Part shown: piece after piece, positions 26,820 through 36,031 of the stretch
Layout: each line of letters opens with the position of its first letter
Numbering within the stretch: the first letter of the stretch is position 1
Assembly: GCF_016863115.1 (NCBI RefSeq)
Contig: NZ_BOOG01000013.1
Span: forward strand, 1 to 64,000
Direction of reading: 5' to 3'
From: Sphaerimonospora thailandensis
GTDB taxonomy: Bacteria; Actinomycetota; Actinomycetes; Streptosporangiales; Streptosporangiaceae
Length of the DNA: 64,000 nucleotides
Notes under the pieces: model-generated
The model's database searches: none
What the model was told of the DNA's origin: nothing
The model's input: the letters and a program-made list of their open reading frames with translations, nothing else
Position numbers and translations under genes: made by a program

Positions 26820-27359
26820 CTAAGAGGGCCCGACCTCGATCAGGTCATGGAGTTCTTGCAGGATCTGCCCCCAGGATGGCATGCGCGCATTGGGCGGCGC
26901 AGCGGGATCGAAGAGCACCCGGACCCCCATCCGCCGCAGGTCGGCGAGGCTACGGCCGAAAGCGATATGGCGGGCGAGGACGTCCTTGAGCAGCGGCACG
27001 GCCACGATCGGAACGTCGAAGCCCATCACCTCACACAGCAGCCCTACGGCGAACGTGTCGGTGATCCCGCCCGCCCACTTGTTGATCGTATTGAAGGTTG
27101 CCGGAGCTACGATCACCGCGTCGGCGGGTGGCAGCCCCTTGGGCTGGTCAGGTGTCCGGTAGGTGCTGCGGACCAGATCACCCGTGAGGCGTTCCAGCTT
27201 CTTGGCATTAACGAACCCCGCCCCCATCGGCGTCGTGACAACGTGCACCTGCCATCCGGCAGCCCGCGCGAGCACCACCAGTGCGTGCACATCGGCAGCC
27301 GCAGGCGCGGCGCACACAATGACATACAGCACACCACGAGCCTGTGCGGGGACATCCAT
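26820..27359 (-). CDS. Flavoprotein (HFCD/Dfp-like)
   Basis: The 179-aa product has the Rossmann-like fold of homo-oligomeric flavin-containing Cys decarboxylases. It opens with GVLYVIVCAAPAAADVHALV; the flavin-site motif ADAVIVAPATFNTINKWAGG and FAVGLLCEVMG follow. These enzymes bind FMN; PPC decarboxylase is the best known, but the substrate here cannot be told. ATG at 27359 (MDVPAQARG) is preferred, with AGGA upstream. Flavoprotein genes directly preceding XRE regulators are common in streptomycetes and relatives. It is the first gene of the minus-strand accessory block. Confidence 0.88.
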   Translation of the reverse strand: MDVPAQARGVLYVIVCAAPAAADVHALVVLARAAGWQVHVVTTPMGAGFVNAKKLERLTGDLVRSTYRTPDQPKGLPPADAVIVAPATFNTINKWAGGITDTFAVGLLCEVMGFDVPIVAVPLLKDVLARHIAFGRSLADLRRMGVRVLFDPAAPPNARMPSWGQILQELHDLIEVGPS

Positions 27360-27528
27360 ATCGTGTGATCCTAGACGTCGCGCTCGCCGCCAGGTAGAGG
27401 AAGCGTCATAGGGTGATGCAGTGCGTGAGCTATTGCTCACCGAATATCGCTTAACGAACGCGTAGGGCAAGTGTTCTTCCTGCCTGGCCGTACGGCCAGG
27501 CGTGGTGGCTGCGCGTCCGTCTCGGCGG

Positions 27529-28845
27529 TCAGCCGTACGCTGTCACGATCACGATTACGAGGACGATGAACGCGGCGAAGGCGGCCGCGGCGACCAGAAG
27601 CACGCGGACCCGGGCGGAGGTGTCGGGCGTCGACGGGCTCTGCACGGAGAACAGGTCGGTGCCCAGCCCGTGCGGCCGATCGGGGCCCTGCTCCCCGAAT
27701 CGGGCGCCGTCCGATGCGGCAGGTCCCATGGCGCTCAGCCCGGAGGGCTGGTCGGCGGCGTGCCCGAGGCCCATGCCCGGCCTCGGGGGCAGCGGCCTGC
27801 GGGGGCCCGGCAACCGCCGGGGAGCCGTCACCTCGTCCTCGTCAGAGGCAGCGGAGTCCTCGGGGCCCGCTGGAGGCGGCGACGGGCGGGGGACCGGCGA
27901 GACACGCGGGTCGTCATGGGGGCGGACGATCATCATCGTCCGGTCGCCGTCCGGGGGTGGGGCGGTCTTCTCCTCCTGTGGGACGCTCGCGGTCGGGGTG
28001 CCGCCGGTCGGAGTGCCACCGGTCGGGGTGTCGGCCACGATCCGCAGCATCGCGGAGGCCCTCTCCGCGGTGAGGCGGGCTCTGTGGTCCTTCTCCAGCA
28101 TCCCGTCCAGAATCGGACGGAGTGGGCCGGCCTGGGTCGGCGGATCGGCGGTCTCGGTCATCAGCGCGCTCAGCGTCGCGCTGAGCGACCCGCGCTCGTA
28201 GGCCGGCCGGCCCTCGACCGCGAAGTACAGGGTGGCGCCGAGCGACCAGAGGTCCGACTCGGGACCGGCGTGCTCGCCGCGCGCTCGTTCGGGGGCCGTG
28301 TAGCCGGGCGAGCCGATCACCATGCCGGTCTGGGTGAGTGCGATGTCGCCCGCCGCTTTGGCGATGCCGAAATCGGTCAGCACGACCCTCCCGGTCCTGG
28401 TCAACAGGACGTTGCTCGGCTTCACATCCCGGTGCAGGATGCCCCGGGCGTGCGCGGCCCGCAGCGCGCCCAGCAGGTCGTAGCCGATCTCGGCGACCAG
28501 CCGGGGCGGGAGTGGGCCCTCCTCGTCGATCACCTGCTCGAGTGACCGGCCCTCGACCAACTCCATGATGATCCAGGGGCTGCCGTCCACCTCGATGGCG
28601 TCGTGGATTGTGGCGACCGAGGGATGGGCGATCCTGGCCGCCATGCGGCCCTCGCGCAGCATGCGTTCCCGCAACTCCCGCCGCTGCACCGGGTTGAGCC
28701 CGGGATCCTGCCGGATCTCCTTGACCGCGACATCCCGGCCCAGCGAACGGTCGAAGGCACGCCAGACGGTGCCCATCGTCCCCCGGCCGATCGGTATGCG
28801 AAGTTCGTAGCGGTGCGCGAGCAGCCGTGGTTGAAGTCCCGCCAT
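27529..28845 (-). CDS. Serine/threonine protein kinase (PknB family)
   Basis: The kinase domain spans residues ~12-270: glycine loop IGRGTMGTVWRAFD, VAVKEIR (Lys), HRDVKPSNVLL (catalytic loop), TDFGIAKAAG (DFG) and GSPGYTAPERA (APE). A Pro/Thr-rich linker of ~130 residues with TPTGG repeats follows. A single C-terminal membrane helix (VLLVAAAAFAAFIVLVIVIV) leaves only a few residues outside, so no external sensor domain is present. It is adjacent to and codirectional with a second kinase gene 54 bp upstream, likely a tandem duplication. Confidence 0.95.
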   Translation of the reverse strand: MAGLQPRLLAHRYELRIPIGRGTMGTVWRAFDRSLGRDVAVKEIRQDPGLNPVQRRELRERMLREGRMAARIAHPSVATIHDAIEVDGSPWIIMELVEGRSLEQVIDEEGPLPPRLVAEIGYDLLGALRAAHARGILHRDVKPSNVLLTRTGRVVLTDFGIAKAAGDIALTQTGMVIGSPGYTAPERARGEHAGPESDLWSLGATLYFAVEGRPAYERGSLSATLSALMTETADPPTQAGPLRPILDGMLEKDHRARLTAERASAMLRIVADTPTGGTPTGGTPTASVPQEEKTAPPPDGDRTMMIVRPHDDPRVSPVPRPSPPPAGPEDSAASDEDEVTAPRRLPGPRRPLPPRPGMGLGHAADQPSGLSAMGPAASDGARFGEQGPDRPHGLGTDLFSVQSPSTPDTSARVRVLLVAAAAFAAFIVLVIVIVTAYG

Positions 28846-28899
28846 GTGAAGAAAGATAGCGATTTTCCGTTCGCAACCGCTTGGGACGCGATCTGGTCC

Positions 28900-30300
28900 T
28901 TACCTGAGAAAAATGCGGGGCCAGAATCGTCTGGGGACGACCAGCTTGATCACCGTGGTCAGGCGCCGCATCAACGGGCTGCGGACCATCTGGTGAAGGG
29001 CCGGCTCCGTGGGCTTGCGGTGCACGCCTTCAGCCGGACGCCGTCGGGGCGGGGCCGTCGCCGTCATGTGATCGTGCTGGTGTCCGAAGTGCTGTTGCGG
29101 ATGCGAGTACGGCTGGCCGTACTGCCAGGCGGGATCGTTGTTCGGCGTCGTGGTGGTTTCCCGGAACGCACGCGAGCGCGGCTGCGGGTGCTGGGGCTGT
29201 GTCTGCTGGGGTTGTGTCTGCCCGTGCTGGGCGTACTGAGCCTGCCCGTGCTGGGCCTGACCATGCTGCGGCTGCACGTACTGGGGCTGCACGTACTGCG
29301 GCTGCACGTACTGGGGCTGGACGTTCTGGGGTTGGGAGGGTGAGGGGTGCGGGAACATGCGCAGCCGCGGCCGTGACTCCGCCCGATGCTGTCCGCGGTG
29401 CGGCGACTTGCGGGTCGGCCCGAACGGCGCGACGGGCGGGATCGGGGCACGACGGGGCTGCGGGCCGTACTCCTCGACGGTCCCGCCGGACGCGATCCTG
29501 GAGAGGATGAGCGCCGCGCGGACGCTGTCGAGTCGTGCGGCGGGATCGATCTGGAGCAGCCCGCGCAGCACCGGGGCGAGCGGACCGGCCCGTTCCATCG
29601 GGATCGGCGCGCCGCTCGTGAGAGCGGCCAGCGCGGCGGCAGCCGTACGGCGGCCGTGCAGGCCGCGTCCCTCGACCGCGGTGTAGAGGGTCGCGCCGAG
29701 CGACCACAGGTCGGCCGCCGGGCTGGCCTTGGCGCCGAGGACCCGCTCCGGGGCGATGTAGCCGGCCGAGCCGAGCACGATCCCGGCCTGGGTGATCGAC
29801 TTGTCGCCCTCCACGGCGGCGAGGCCGAAGTCGGTCAGCACGGCACGGTCCTCGGTGACGAGGACGTTGCTGGGCTTGACGTCCCGATGCAGGATGCCCT
29901 TCGCGTGGACCGCGCGCAGCGCGCCGAGGACCTGCCGGCCGATCTCGGCCACCTGGCGCGGGGGCAGTGGCCCCTCCAGCCTGACGAGCTCCTCCAGGGA
30001 CTGCGCCTTGAGGAGCTCCATCACGATCCACGGCCGGTCGTCCTCGGTGATCACGTCGAAGATGGTGATCACTGAGGGGTGGGCGACCATGGCGGTCGCC
30101 CGGCCCTCCCGCTCGGTCCTGGCGCACAGCTCGGTGCGCAGGTCCTCGTCGAGGACCAGCGGCAGCCGCACCTCCTTGACAGCCACGTCACGATCGAGAA
30201 GTTCGTCCCTCGCGCGCCAGACGGTGCCCATTCCGCCGCGGCCGACCGGCTCCAAAAGCCGGTAGCGCGCGGCTAGCTGGTATCCGGAGGGCGCACGCAT
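28900..30300 (-). CDS. Serine/threonine protein kinase with Gln/Pro-rich repeat tail
   Basis: The kinase core (residues ~5-265) has VGRGGMGTVWRARD, VAVKEVR, HRDVKPSNVLV, TDFGLAAVEG and GSAGYIAPER. The C-terminal ~200 aa is low complexity: PQ-rich pentads (PQYVQ repeated, then QHGQ variants), His-rich stretches and a short hydrophobic end (RRLTTVIKLVVPRRFWPRIFL) that is more amphipathic than a true membrane span. I place the start at ATG 30300 (MRAPSGYQLAARYRLLEPVG); an upstream start at 30345 would add 15 residues. Substrates unknown. Confidence 0.93.
   Translation of the reverse strand: MRAPSGYQLAARYRLLEPVGRGGMGTVWRARDELLDRDVAVKEVRLPLVLDEDLRTELCARTEREGRATAMVAHPSVITIFDVITEDDRPWIVMELLKAQSLEELVRLEGPLPPRQVAEIGRQVLGALRAVHAKGILHRDVKPSNVLVTEDRAVLTDFGLAAVEGDKSITQAGIVLGSAGYIAPERVLGAKASPAADLWSLGATLYTAVEGRGLHGRRTAAAALAALTSGAPIPMERAGPLAPVLRGLLQIDPAARLDSVRAALILSRIASGGTVEEYGPQPRRAPIPPVAPFGPTRKSPHRGQHRAESRPRLRMFPHPSPSQPQNVQPQYVQPQYVQPQYVQPQHGQAQHGQAQYAQHGQTQPQQTQPQHPQPRSRAFRETTTTPNNDPAWQYGQPYSHPQQHFGHQHDHMTATAPPRRRPAEGVHRKPTEPALHQMVRSPLMRRLTTVIKLVVPRRFWPRIFLR
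29251..29325. repeat. 15-bp tandem repeat in the kinase C-terminal tail
   Basis: Five adjacent 15-nt units of the form CTGNGGCTGCACGTA (plus strand) encode the Pro-Gln-Tyr-Val-Gln pentads on the minus strand. Degenerate units continue on the left side. Confidence 0.8.
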
Positions 30301-30398
30301 GGGTGGCAGCTTACCTATTTGTGCGATGCGACCTGTAGAGACCATGCCGGGAAATTGTTGCGATCTTCTGTCAAAAGTTTTGACAGAGAGGCGAGAGG

Positions 30399-32051
30399 TC
30401 AGCGGCGGCCGATGGTCAGGACCGGTCCAGAGGCATCCTGGAAGAAGTCGTTGCCCTTGTCGTCCACCACGATGAAGGCGGGGAAGTCCACGACCTCGAT
30501 CCGCCAGACGGCCTCCATCCCCAGCTCCGGATACTCCAGGACCTCGACCTTCTTGATGCAGTCCTGGGCGAGCCGGGCCGCCGGACCGCCGATCGAGCCG
30601 AGGTAGAAGCCGCCGTGCTCGCGGCAGGCATCGGTCACCTGCTTGGACCGGTTGCCCTTGGCCAGCATGACCAGCGAGCCGCCCGCCGCCTGGAACCGCT
30701 CCACGTAGGAGTCCATCCGCCCGGCCGTGGTCGGCCCGAACGACCCCGAGGCGTACCCCTCGGGGGTCTTCGCCGGCCCCGCGTAGTAGACGGCGTGGTT
30801 CTTCAGGTAGTCGGGCATCTCCTCGCCGGCGTCCAGCCGTTCGGCGATCTTGGCGTGGGCGATGTCGCGGGCCACGACGAGGGGTCCGGTGAGCGACAGC
30901 CGCGTCTTGACCGGATATTTCGTGAGCTCGGCGAGGATCTCCGGCATCGGGCGGTTGAGGTCGATGCTCACGACATCATCCGAGAGGTGCTCCTCTGTCG
31001 TGTCGGGGAGGAAGCGGGCCGGATCGGTCTCCAGCCGCTCAAGGAAGACGCCCTCCGGTGTGATCTTCGCCAGCGCCTGCCGGTCGGCACTGCAGCTCAC
31101 CGCGATCGCGACCGGGCAGGACGCGCCGTGGCGCGGCAGCCGGATCACGCGGACGTCGTGGCAGAAGTACTTGCCGCCGAACTGGGCCCCGATGCCGAGC
31201 CGCTGGGTGAGCTCGAAGACCTTCTTCTCCATCTCCAGGTCGCGGAAGCCGTGCCCGCTCGCCGACCCCTCGGTCGGGATGCTGTCGAGGTAGCGGGCCG
31301 AGGCGTACTTCGCGGTCTTCAGCGCGTACTCGGCGCTGGTGCCGCCGACGACGATCGCCAGATGGTACGGCGGGCAGGCGGCGGTGCCGAGCGAACGGAT
31401 CTTCTCCTCCAGGAACTGGAGCATCCGCTTCTCGTTGAGGACGGCCTTGGTCTCCTGGTAGAGGAACGACTTGTTGGCCGAGCCGCCGCCCTTCGCCATG
31501 AACAGCAGCTTGTACTCGTCCGGGTGGCCCAGCGGGTCCTCGGCGTAGAGCTCGAGCTGCGCGGGGAGGTTGCTGCCGGTGTTCTTCTCGTCCCACATGG
31601 TCAGCGGGGCCATCTGGGAGTAGCGCAGGTTGAGGCGTGTGTAGGCGTCGTACACGCCCCGGCTGACGTGCTCGGCGTCCCGCCCGTCGGTCAGCACGTG
31701 CCTGCCGCGCTTGCCCATCACGATCGCGGTGCCGGTGTCCTGGCACATCGGCAGCACGCCGCCCGCCGAGATGCCCGCGTTCTTCAGCAGGTCGAGCGCG
31801 ACGAACCGGTCGTTGCCGCTGGCCTCCGGGTCATCAATGATCTTGCGGAGCTGGGCCAGGTGGGATGACCGGAGATAGTGGGAAATGTCGTGGATCGCGG
31901 TCTCGGTGAGCAGCCGCAGGGCCTCCGGTTCGACCTCCAGGAACCTCCGCCCGGCCGCCTCGATGACCCGCACCCCCTCGGCGGTGATCAGGCGGTACTC
32001 GGTGTCGTCCGCCCCAAGCGGCAGCAGGTCGGTGTAGTCGAACTCCGGCAT
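30399..32051 (-). CDS. Fumarate hydratase class I (iron-sulfur, single chain)
   Basis: This 550-aa protein is the oxygen-sensitive 4Fe-4S fumarase with alpha and beta domains fused. Likely cluster cysteines are in [30 protein letters not shown] and [12 protein letters not shown]. The C-terminal beta domain shows [20 protein letters not shown] and [14 protein letters not shown] at 32051 ([13 protein letters not shown]) has GAGGA upstream; the longer open frame to 32132 is not fumarase-like. It duplicates the activity of fumC in this window. Iron or oxygen status could decide which enzyme is used. Confidence 0.96.
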   Translation of the reverse strand: MPEFDYTDLLPLGADDTEYRLITAEGVRVIEAAGRRFLEVEPEALRLLTETAIHDISHYLRSSHLAQLRKIIDDPEASGNDRFVALDLLKNAGISAGGVLPMCQDTGTAIVMGKRGRHVLTDGRDAEHVSRGVYDAYTRLNLRYSQMAPLTMWDEKNTGSNLPAQLELYAEDPLGHPDEYKLLFMAKGGGSANKSFLYQETKAVLNEKRMLQFLEEKIRSLGTAACPPYHLAIVVGGTSAEYALKTAKYASARYLDSIPTEGSASGHGFRDLEMEKKVFELTQRLGIGAQFGGKYFCHDVRVIRLPRHGASCPVAIAVSCSADRQALAKITPEGVFLERLETDPARFLPDTTEEHLSDDVVSIDLNRPMPEILAELTKYPVKTRLSLTGPLVVARDIAHAKIAERLDAGEEMPDYLKNHAVYYAGPAKTPEGYASGSFGPTTAGRMDSYVERFQAAGGSLVMLAKGNRSKQVTDACREHGGFYLGSIGGPAARLAQDCIKKVEVLEYPELGMEAVWRIEVVDFPAFIVVDDKGNDFFQDASGPVLTIGRR

Positions 32052-32257
32052 GTCCTCGGTCCTCTGCGTCTGCTCATGTGAGTCGATCGGGCCGCCGCCC
32101 GGCCTCCCGGCAGCGGAACGACGCCCCACCAAAGGGTACGGCTCGCCTCACGGGGCTTCGGTTGCCCCCTGGGGAGGAGGCGGCTGCGGGCGAGAGCGGG
32201 CCGGCACCGGAATCCCGGCTGTCGGCCGTGGCGACTCCGGGGAGCACGATATACAGG

Positions 32258-33226
32258 TCATTTCGAGGGTTTCATGCCGAGGAGGATGCCGCCGATGACG
32301 ATGGCCGCCCCGGCGACGTCCGCCGCCGACGGCAGGCCCAGGCCGAGGACCGCGGCCGTGACGATGGCCCCGACCGGGATCACCCCGGCGAACAACCCGG
32401 CCCGGTCCGCACCCAGTCCGGGCAGCGCCGTGTACCAGAGGAAGAAGGCCACCGTCGTCACGATCGTCGCGAGATAGCCCAGCCCGAGCGCCTCGGCCGG
32501 CGTCGGGACGCGCAGGATGCCCGGGCCGTCCACGACGAGCCCGATCACCAGCAGGAACGGTACGGCGAGGGCGACCGAGTAGGCCGAGACCCGGACCGGT
32601 CCGAGCTTCGGCAGCAGCGGCAGGGCGAGCAGTGAGAAGCAGACCTCGCAGGCCAGCGCGCCCAGCGACCACATCAGTCCGGAGCGGTTTCCGCTGCCGG
32701 CCCCCGTCGCCACGGTCGCGCCCGCCACGACGACGAGTGCGGCGACGACGATCCGCGGGGACGGCAGAGACCGGCCCCCGCCGGCCTTGCCGGAGGTCGG
32801 CTGCGCGGTCAGCGTGCCGGTAAGCGGGCCGAGGACGGCCAGCGCCAGCGGCACGGTCCCCAGAATGATGCCCACCAGGGACGGGCCCGCCGCCCGGGTC
32901 GCCTCGATCACGCAGACGTTGAACGCGACAAGGCCGGTCAGCGCCAGCGCCGCGAGCAACGCCCACTCACGGAGGCCGAGCCGTACGCGACCGAGGCCGC
33001 GCAGGCGGGCGACGACGAGCAGGATGACGGCGGCGGCGAGATAGCGCAGCGCCTGGCCGCCGTAGACCGGATAGCTCTCGATCACGTCCGAGACCGCGGC
33101 GAGGGTTCCGACCAGGAACATCGCGGTGGCCGCACAGACGACATATCGGGTGCGGCTCCGGGCGGGGGCAGCCGCGTCGACGCGCCGTAGGACGGCGGAC
33201 GGGGAGGCGTCCGAAGGGGTGCTCAC
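32258..33226 (-). CDS. EamA/DMT-family transporter
   Basis: The 322-aa product has about ten hydrophobic helices in two EamA halves; the second half starts near LMWSLGALACEVCFSLLALP. It contains LRYLAAAVILLVVARLRGL and AGLFAGVIPVGAIVTAAVLG, typical of drug/metabolite exporters. The GTG start is 67 bp from the divergent MocR regulator gene, a common arrangement in which the regulator controls the exporter. Substrate unknown; an amino-acid or vitamin B6-linked compound would fit the regulator type. Confidence 0.93.
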   Translation of the reverse strand: MSTPSDASPSAVLRRVDAAAPARSRTRYVVCAATAMFLVGTLAAVSDVIESYPVYGGQALRYLAAAVILLVVARLRGLGRVRLGLREWALLAALALTGLVAFNVCVIEATRAAGPSLVGIILGTVPLALAVLGPLTGTLTAQPTSGKAGGGRSLPSPRIVVAALVVVAGATVATGAGSGNRSGLMWSLGALACEVCFSLLALPLLPKLGPVRVSAYSVALAVPFLLVIGLVVDGPGILRVPTPAEALGLGYLATIVTTVAFFLWYTALPGLGADRAGLFAGVIPVGAIVTAAVLGLGLPSAADVAGAAIVIGGILLGMKPSK

Positions 33227-33262
33227 GTCAGATGATGCTAGGAACGCAATGGTTCCCTCAAC

Positions 33263-33295
33263 TGGTCCAATCAGGTGGCGTTATTTTGGGCCAAT
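33263..33295. promoter_or_regulatory. Putative MocR operator: direct repeats in the EamA/MocR gap
   Basis: TGGTCCAAT (33263-33271) and TGGGCCAAT (33287-33295) are direct repeats 24 bp apart, the second overlapping the regulator start. Direct repeats with about two helical turns are typical for MocR dimers. Confidence 0.45.
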
Positions 33296-34745
33296 GACGG
33301 ATCTTCACCTGGTCATCGACCGCGGCAGGGGCGGGATCGCCGCCCAGATCGCCGGCGAACTGCGGGATGCCATCAGGTCCGGGCGGCTCGTCCACGGCAC
33401 CCGGCTTCCCGCCACCCGGGAACTGGCCAGGGATCTCGGCGTGTCCCGCGGCGTCGCCGTGGAGGCGTACGAGCGACTCGTGGCCGAGGGCTTCCTGGAG
33501 GCCAGGGTCGGCGCGGGCACCCGGGTCGCCGCCGTGCCCGGGTCCGCACCCATGCCGGGGAAGGGCTCGGCCGCGGGCGTTCCGCCCGCGAAGGCGCCGC
33601 CGCCGACGGTCGGCCGCGCCGAGACTCCGCGGATCCGGCGGGACCGGCACCAGCTGTCGTATCACGGGCATCGGGTGACCTCTCCAGATCTGGGCGCCTT
33701 CCCGCGGCGGGCCTGGCTGGCCGCGATCAGGCATGCGCTGACGACGCTGCCGAACGACGCGTTCGACTACGGCGACCCCGGAGGCGTACCCGAGTTGCGT
33801 GAAGAGCTCGCGGCCTACCTGCGCCGGGTGCGCGCCTGCGACGCGGCGCCGGAGAACGTGGCGGTGGTCACGGGTGTGGCCCAGGGCCTGAGCGTGATCA
33901 TCCAGGTGCTCTCGGCGGAGAGAGGTCGCAGGATCGTCCTCGCGGTGGAGGACCCGACCAGCCCACGCCAGACGCCGCTGCTCCGGCGGGCGGGCGCCGA
34001 CCTGGCGCCGGTGCCGGTTGACGCGGAGGGCATCCTCGTCGAGGCGCTCGCCGGGACCGGGGCCGAGGCCGTCCTGGTGACCCCCGCCCATCAGTACCCG
34101 ACCGGGGTCGTGCTCTCCCCGCGCCGCCGCGCCGAGTTGATCGCCTGGGCCGCCGAGACCGGTGCGCTCATCCTGGAGGACGACTACGACGCCGAGTTCC
34201 GCTTCGACCGCGACCCGGTCGGCTGCCTGCAGGGCCTCGCGCCCGACCGGGTCGTGCTGGCGGGCAGCGTCAGCAAGCCGCTCGCCCCGGGGCTGCGGCT
34301 CGGCTGGATCGTGGCGCCGCCGAGGCTCGCCCGGGCCGTACGGCTCGCGCGGGGGGAGATCGATCTCGGCTCGCCGGTCATCGACCAGTACGCGCTCGCG
34401 CACCTCATCAGGACCGGAGGCTACGACCGGCACCTGAGGCGGATGCGCCGCGAGTACCGGATCCGCAGGGACGCCATGGTCCTCGCGCTGGCCGAGCACC
34501 TGCCCTGGATCAGGGTCCACGGCATCTCCGCCGGTCTGCACGTTTACGCCGAGTTCCCCGAGTCCGAAGGGCGGGGCGCGGGGGCGCTGACCACCGCGGC
34601 GCGTGCGGCCGGTCTCACCGCCGACGTCGTGGAGACCGCGGCGTCGGCGGAGCGGTCGGCGCGCGCGTTCGTCGTCGGCTTCGCCCGCCTGCCCGCGCAC
34701 CGCATCACGTCGGCGGTACGCGAGTTCGCGACGCTGCTGGGCTGA
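33294..34745 (+). CDS. MocR-family (GntR-aminotransferase) transcriptional regulator
   Basis: The 483-aa protein fuses an N-terminal GntR winged helix (HLVIDRGRGGIAAQIAGELR, LPATRELARDLGVSRG, AYERLVAEGFLEARVGAGT) to an aspartate-aminotransferase-like domain. That domain carries the PLP-lysine region VVLAGSVSKPLAPGLRLGW and the ILEDDYDAEFRFDR motif. Such regulators sense PLP or amino-acid ligands. The ATG at 33294 places the helix-turn-helix at the N terminus as expected. It probably controls the divergent EamA gene and itself. Its 3' end overlaps the convergent MFS gene by 41 bp. Confidence 0.95.
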   Translation: MTDLHLVIDRGRGGIAAQIAGELRDAIRSGRLVHGTRLPATRELARDLGVSRGVAVEAYERLVAEGFLEARVGAGTRVAAVPGSAPMPGKGSAAGVPPAKAPPPTVGRAETPRIRRDRHQLSYHGHRVTSPDLGAFPRRAWLAAIRHALTTLPNDAFDYGDPGGVPELREELAAYLRRVRACDAAPENVAVVTGVAQGLSVIIQVLSAERGRRIVLAVEDPTSPRQTPLLRRAGADLAPVPVDAEGILVEALAGTGAEAVLVTPAHQYPTGVVLSPRRRAELIAWAAETGALILEDDYDAEFRFDRDPVGCLQGLAPDRVVLAGSVSKPLAPGLRLGWIVAPPRLARAVRLARGEIDLGSPVIDQYALAHLIRTGGYDRHLRRMRREYRIRRDAMVLALAEHLPWIRVHGISAGLHVYAEFPESEGRGAGALTTAARAAGLTADVVETAASAERSARAFVVGFARLPAHRITSAVREFATLLG

Positions 34746-35928
34746 CGGGCTGGAAGCCGCGGGCCAGCATGATGATCACGGCGGTGAGCGCGAGCGGGGC
34801 GGCGAACGCGATCCGGTAGTCCGAGGCGTCGGCGATGCCGCCGACGAGGGCCGCGCCGACGATGAAGCCGACGTAGTTGAACATGTTCACCCGCGCGACG
34901 GCCACGCCGCTGCCGTCCGGGTCGAGTCGCCCGGCGGCCGAGAACGACTGCGGGGCGATGACGGAAAGGCCGATGCCGGTGAGGGCGAAGCCACCGATCG
35001 CCCACAGTTCGGCCGGAGCCGTCACGATCGCCGCGAAACCCAGCGTGGCGATGACCGCGCCGATCCGGACGATCGCGGCCGGGCCGTACCTGCGGACCGC
35101 GAAGTCGCCGCAGACCCGCACGAGGAACGTGGTCGCCTGGTACGCGCCGAGCGCCATCGGGACCACGCCCGCCGGCGCGTGGGTGACCTTCTCCATGAAG
35201 ACGGACCCGAAGTTCGAGATCGACGAGTCGCCGACGTAGAGGAAGGCCATCGCCAGGCAGAGCGGAATGACGGGCTTCCAGGGGACCCGGGCGGCGCTCT
35301 TCGCGGTCGGCGCGTCAGGGGACGCGCCGGCGGCCCGCGTGTGCTCCTCGGCCGGGCCGTACAGCCATGCCGCGGCGGCGATCGAGGCGGCGGCCGCCGG
35401 GACGAGCGCGATCGCGAACGTGGTCGCCAGGCGCAGGCCGGTGTCCGCGGCGGCGGAGGCCCAGAGGGCCCCGACGACCGCGGCCAGGCTCCACAGCGCG
35501 TGGAAGCCGGTGAGCACCGGCCTGCCGTACCGGCGCTCGACTGCGACGCCCTGCATGTTCATGCCGGCGTCCACGCCGCCCAGTCCGAGGCCGAACGCCG
35601 TGATGGCGGCCACCAGCGTCGGCACGTCGGCGGCGATCCCGGCGAGCACGACGGCCGCGCAGGCGAACGGTTGGGCCAGGCGGAGCACCCGGCGGCTGCC
35701 GAACCGCGCGGCGAGAGCCCCGGCGAGCACGCTTCCCACGCCCGCAATGACCGGCGCGACGAGCAGCAGGACCGCGAGCCCGCCATCGGTCAGACCGTGG
35801 TTCTTCTGCAACACGGCCACCTGGGTGAGCAGGGTGGCGAAGGTGAGGCCCTGGACGGCGAAGACGACGAACGCGGCCAGCCGTGCCCGTCGGTCCCGCG
35901 GGATGGGCACTGCTTCCTCTGAAACCAC
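34705..35928 (-). CDS. MFS transporter
   Basis: Twelve hydrophobic segments and the loop motif AARFGSRRVLRLAQP after helix 2 mark a major facilitator transporter. FGLGLGGVDAGMNMQGVAVE is typical of the YbjJ/fucose-permease-like group. I prefer the GTG at 35928, which has GGAGGG 4 nt upstream, over the ATG at 35946. At 407 aa it is standard size. The last ~14 codons overlap the convergent MocR gene. Substrate unknown. Confidence 0.93.
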   Translation of the reverse strand: MVSEEAVPIPRDRRARLAAFVVFAVQGLTFATLLTQVAVLQKNHGLTDGGLAVLLLVAPVIAGVGSVLAGALAARFGSRRVLRLAQPFACAAVVLAGIAADVPTLVAAITAFGLGLGGVDAGMNMQGVAVERRYGRPVLTGFHALWSLAAVVGALWASAAADTGLRLATTFAIALVPAAAASIAAAAWLYGPAEEHTRAAGASPDAPTAKSAARVPWKPVIPLCLAMAFLYVGDSSISNFGSVFMEKVTHAPAGVVPMALGAYQATTFLVRVCGDFAVRRYGPAAIVRIGAVIATLGFAAIVTAPAELWAIGGFALTGIGLSVIAPQSFSAAGRLDPDGSGVAVARVNMFNYVGFIVGAALVGGIADASDYRIAFAAPLALTAVIIMLARGFQPVSPAASRTRVPPT

Positions 35929-36031
35929 GGGGCCCTCCGCGAACATGAGGATGGTTCGGGTTTCGTCAGACTAGAATTCCCGGCTCGCAAGGTCAATGCG
36001 TTCTTGGGCCCGTCCCTTTACTCTCGATGGT

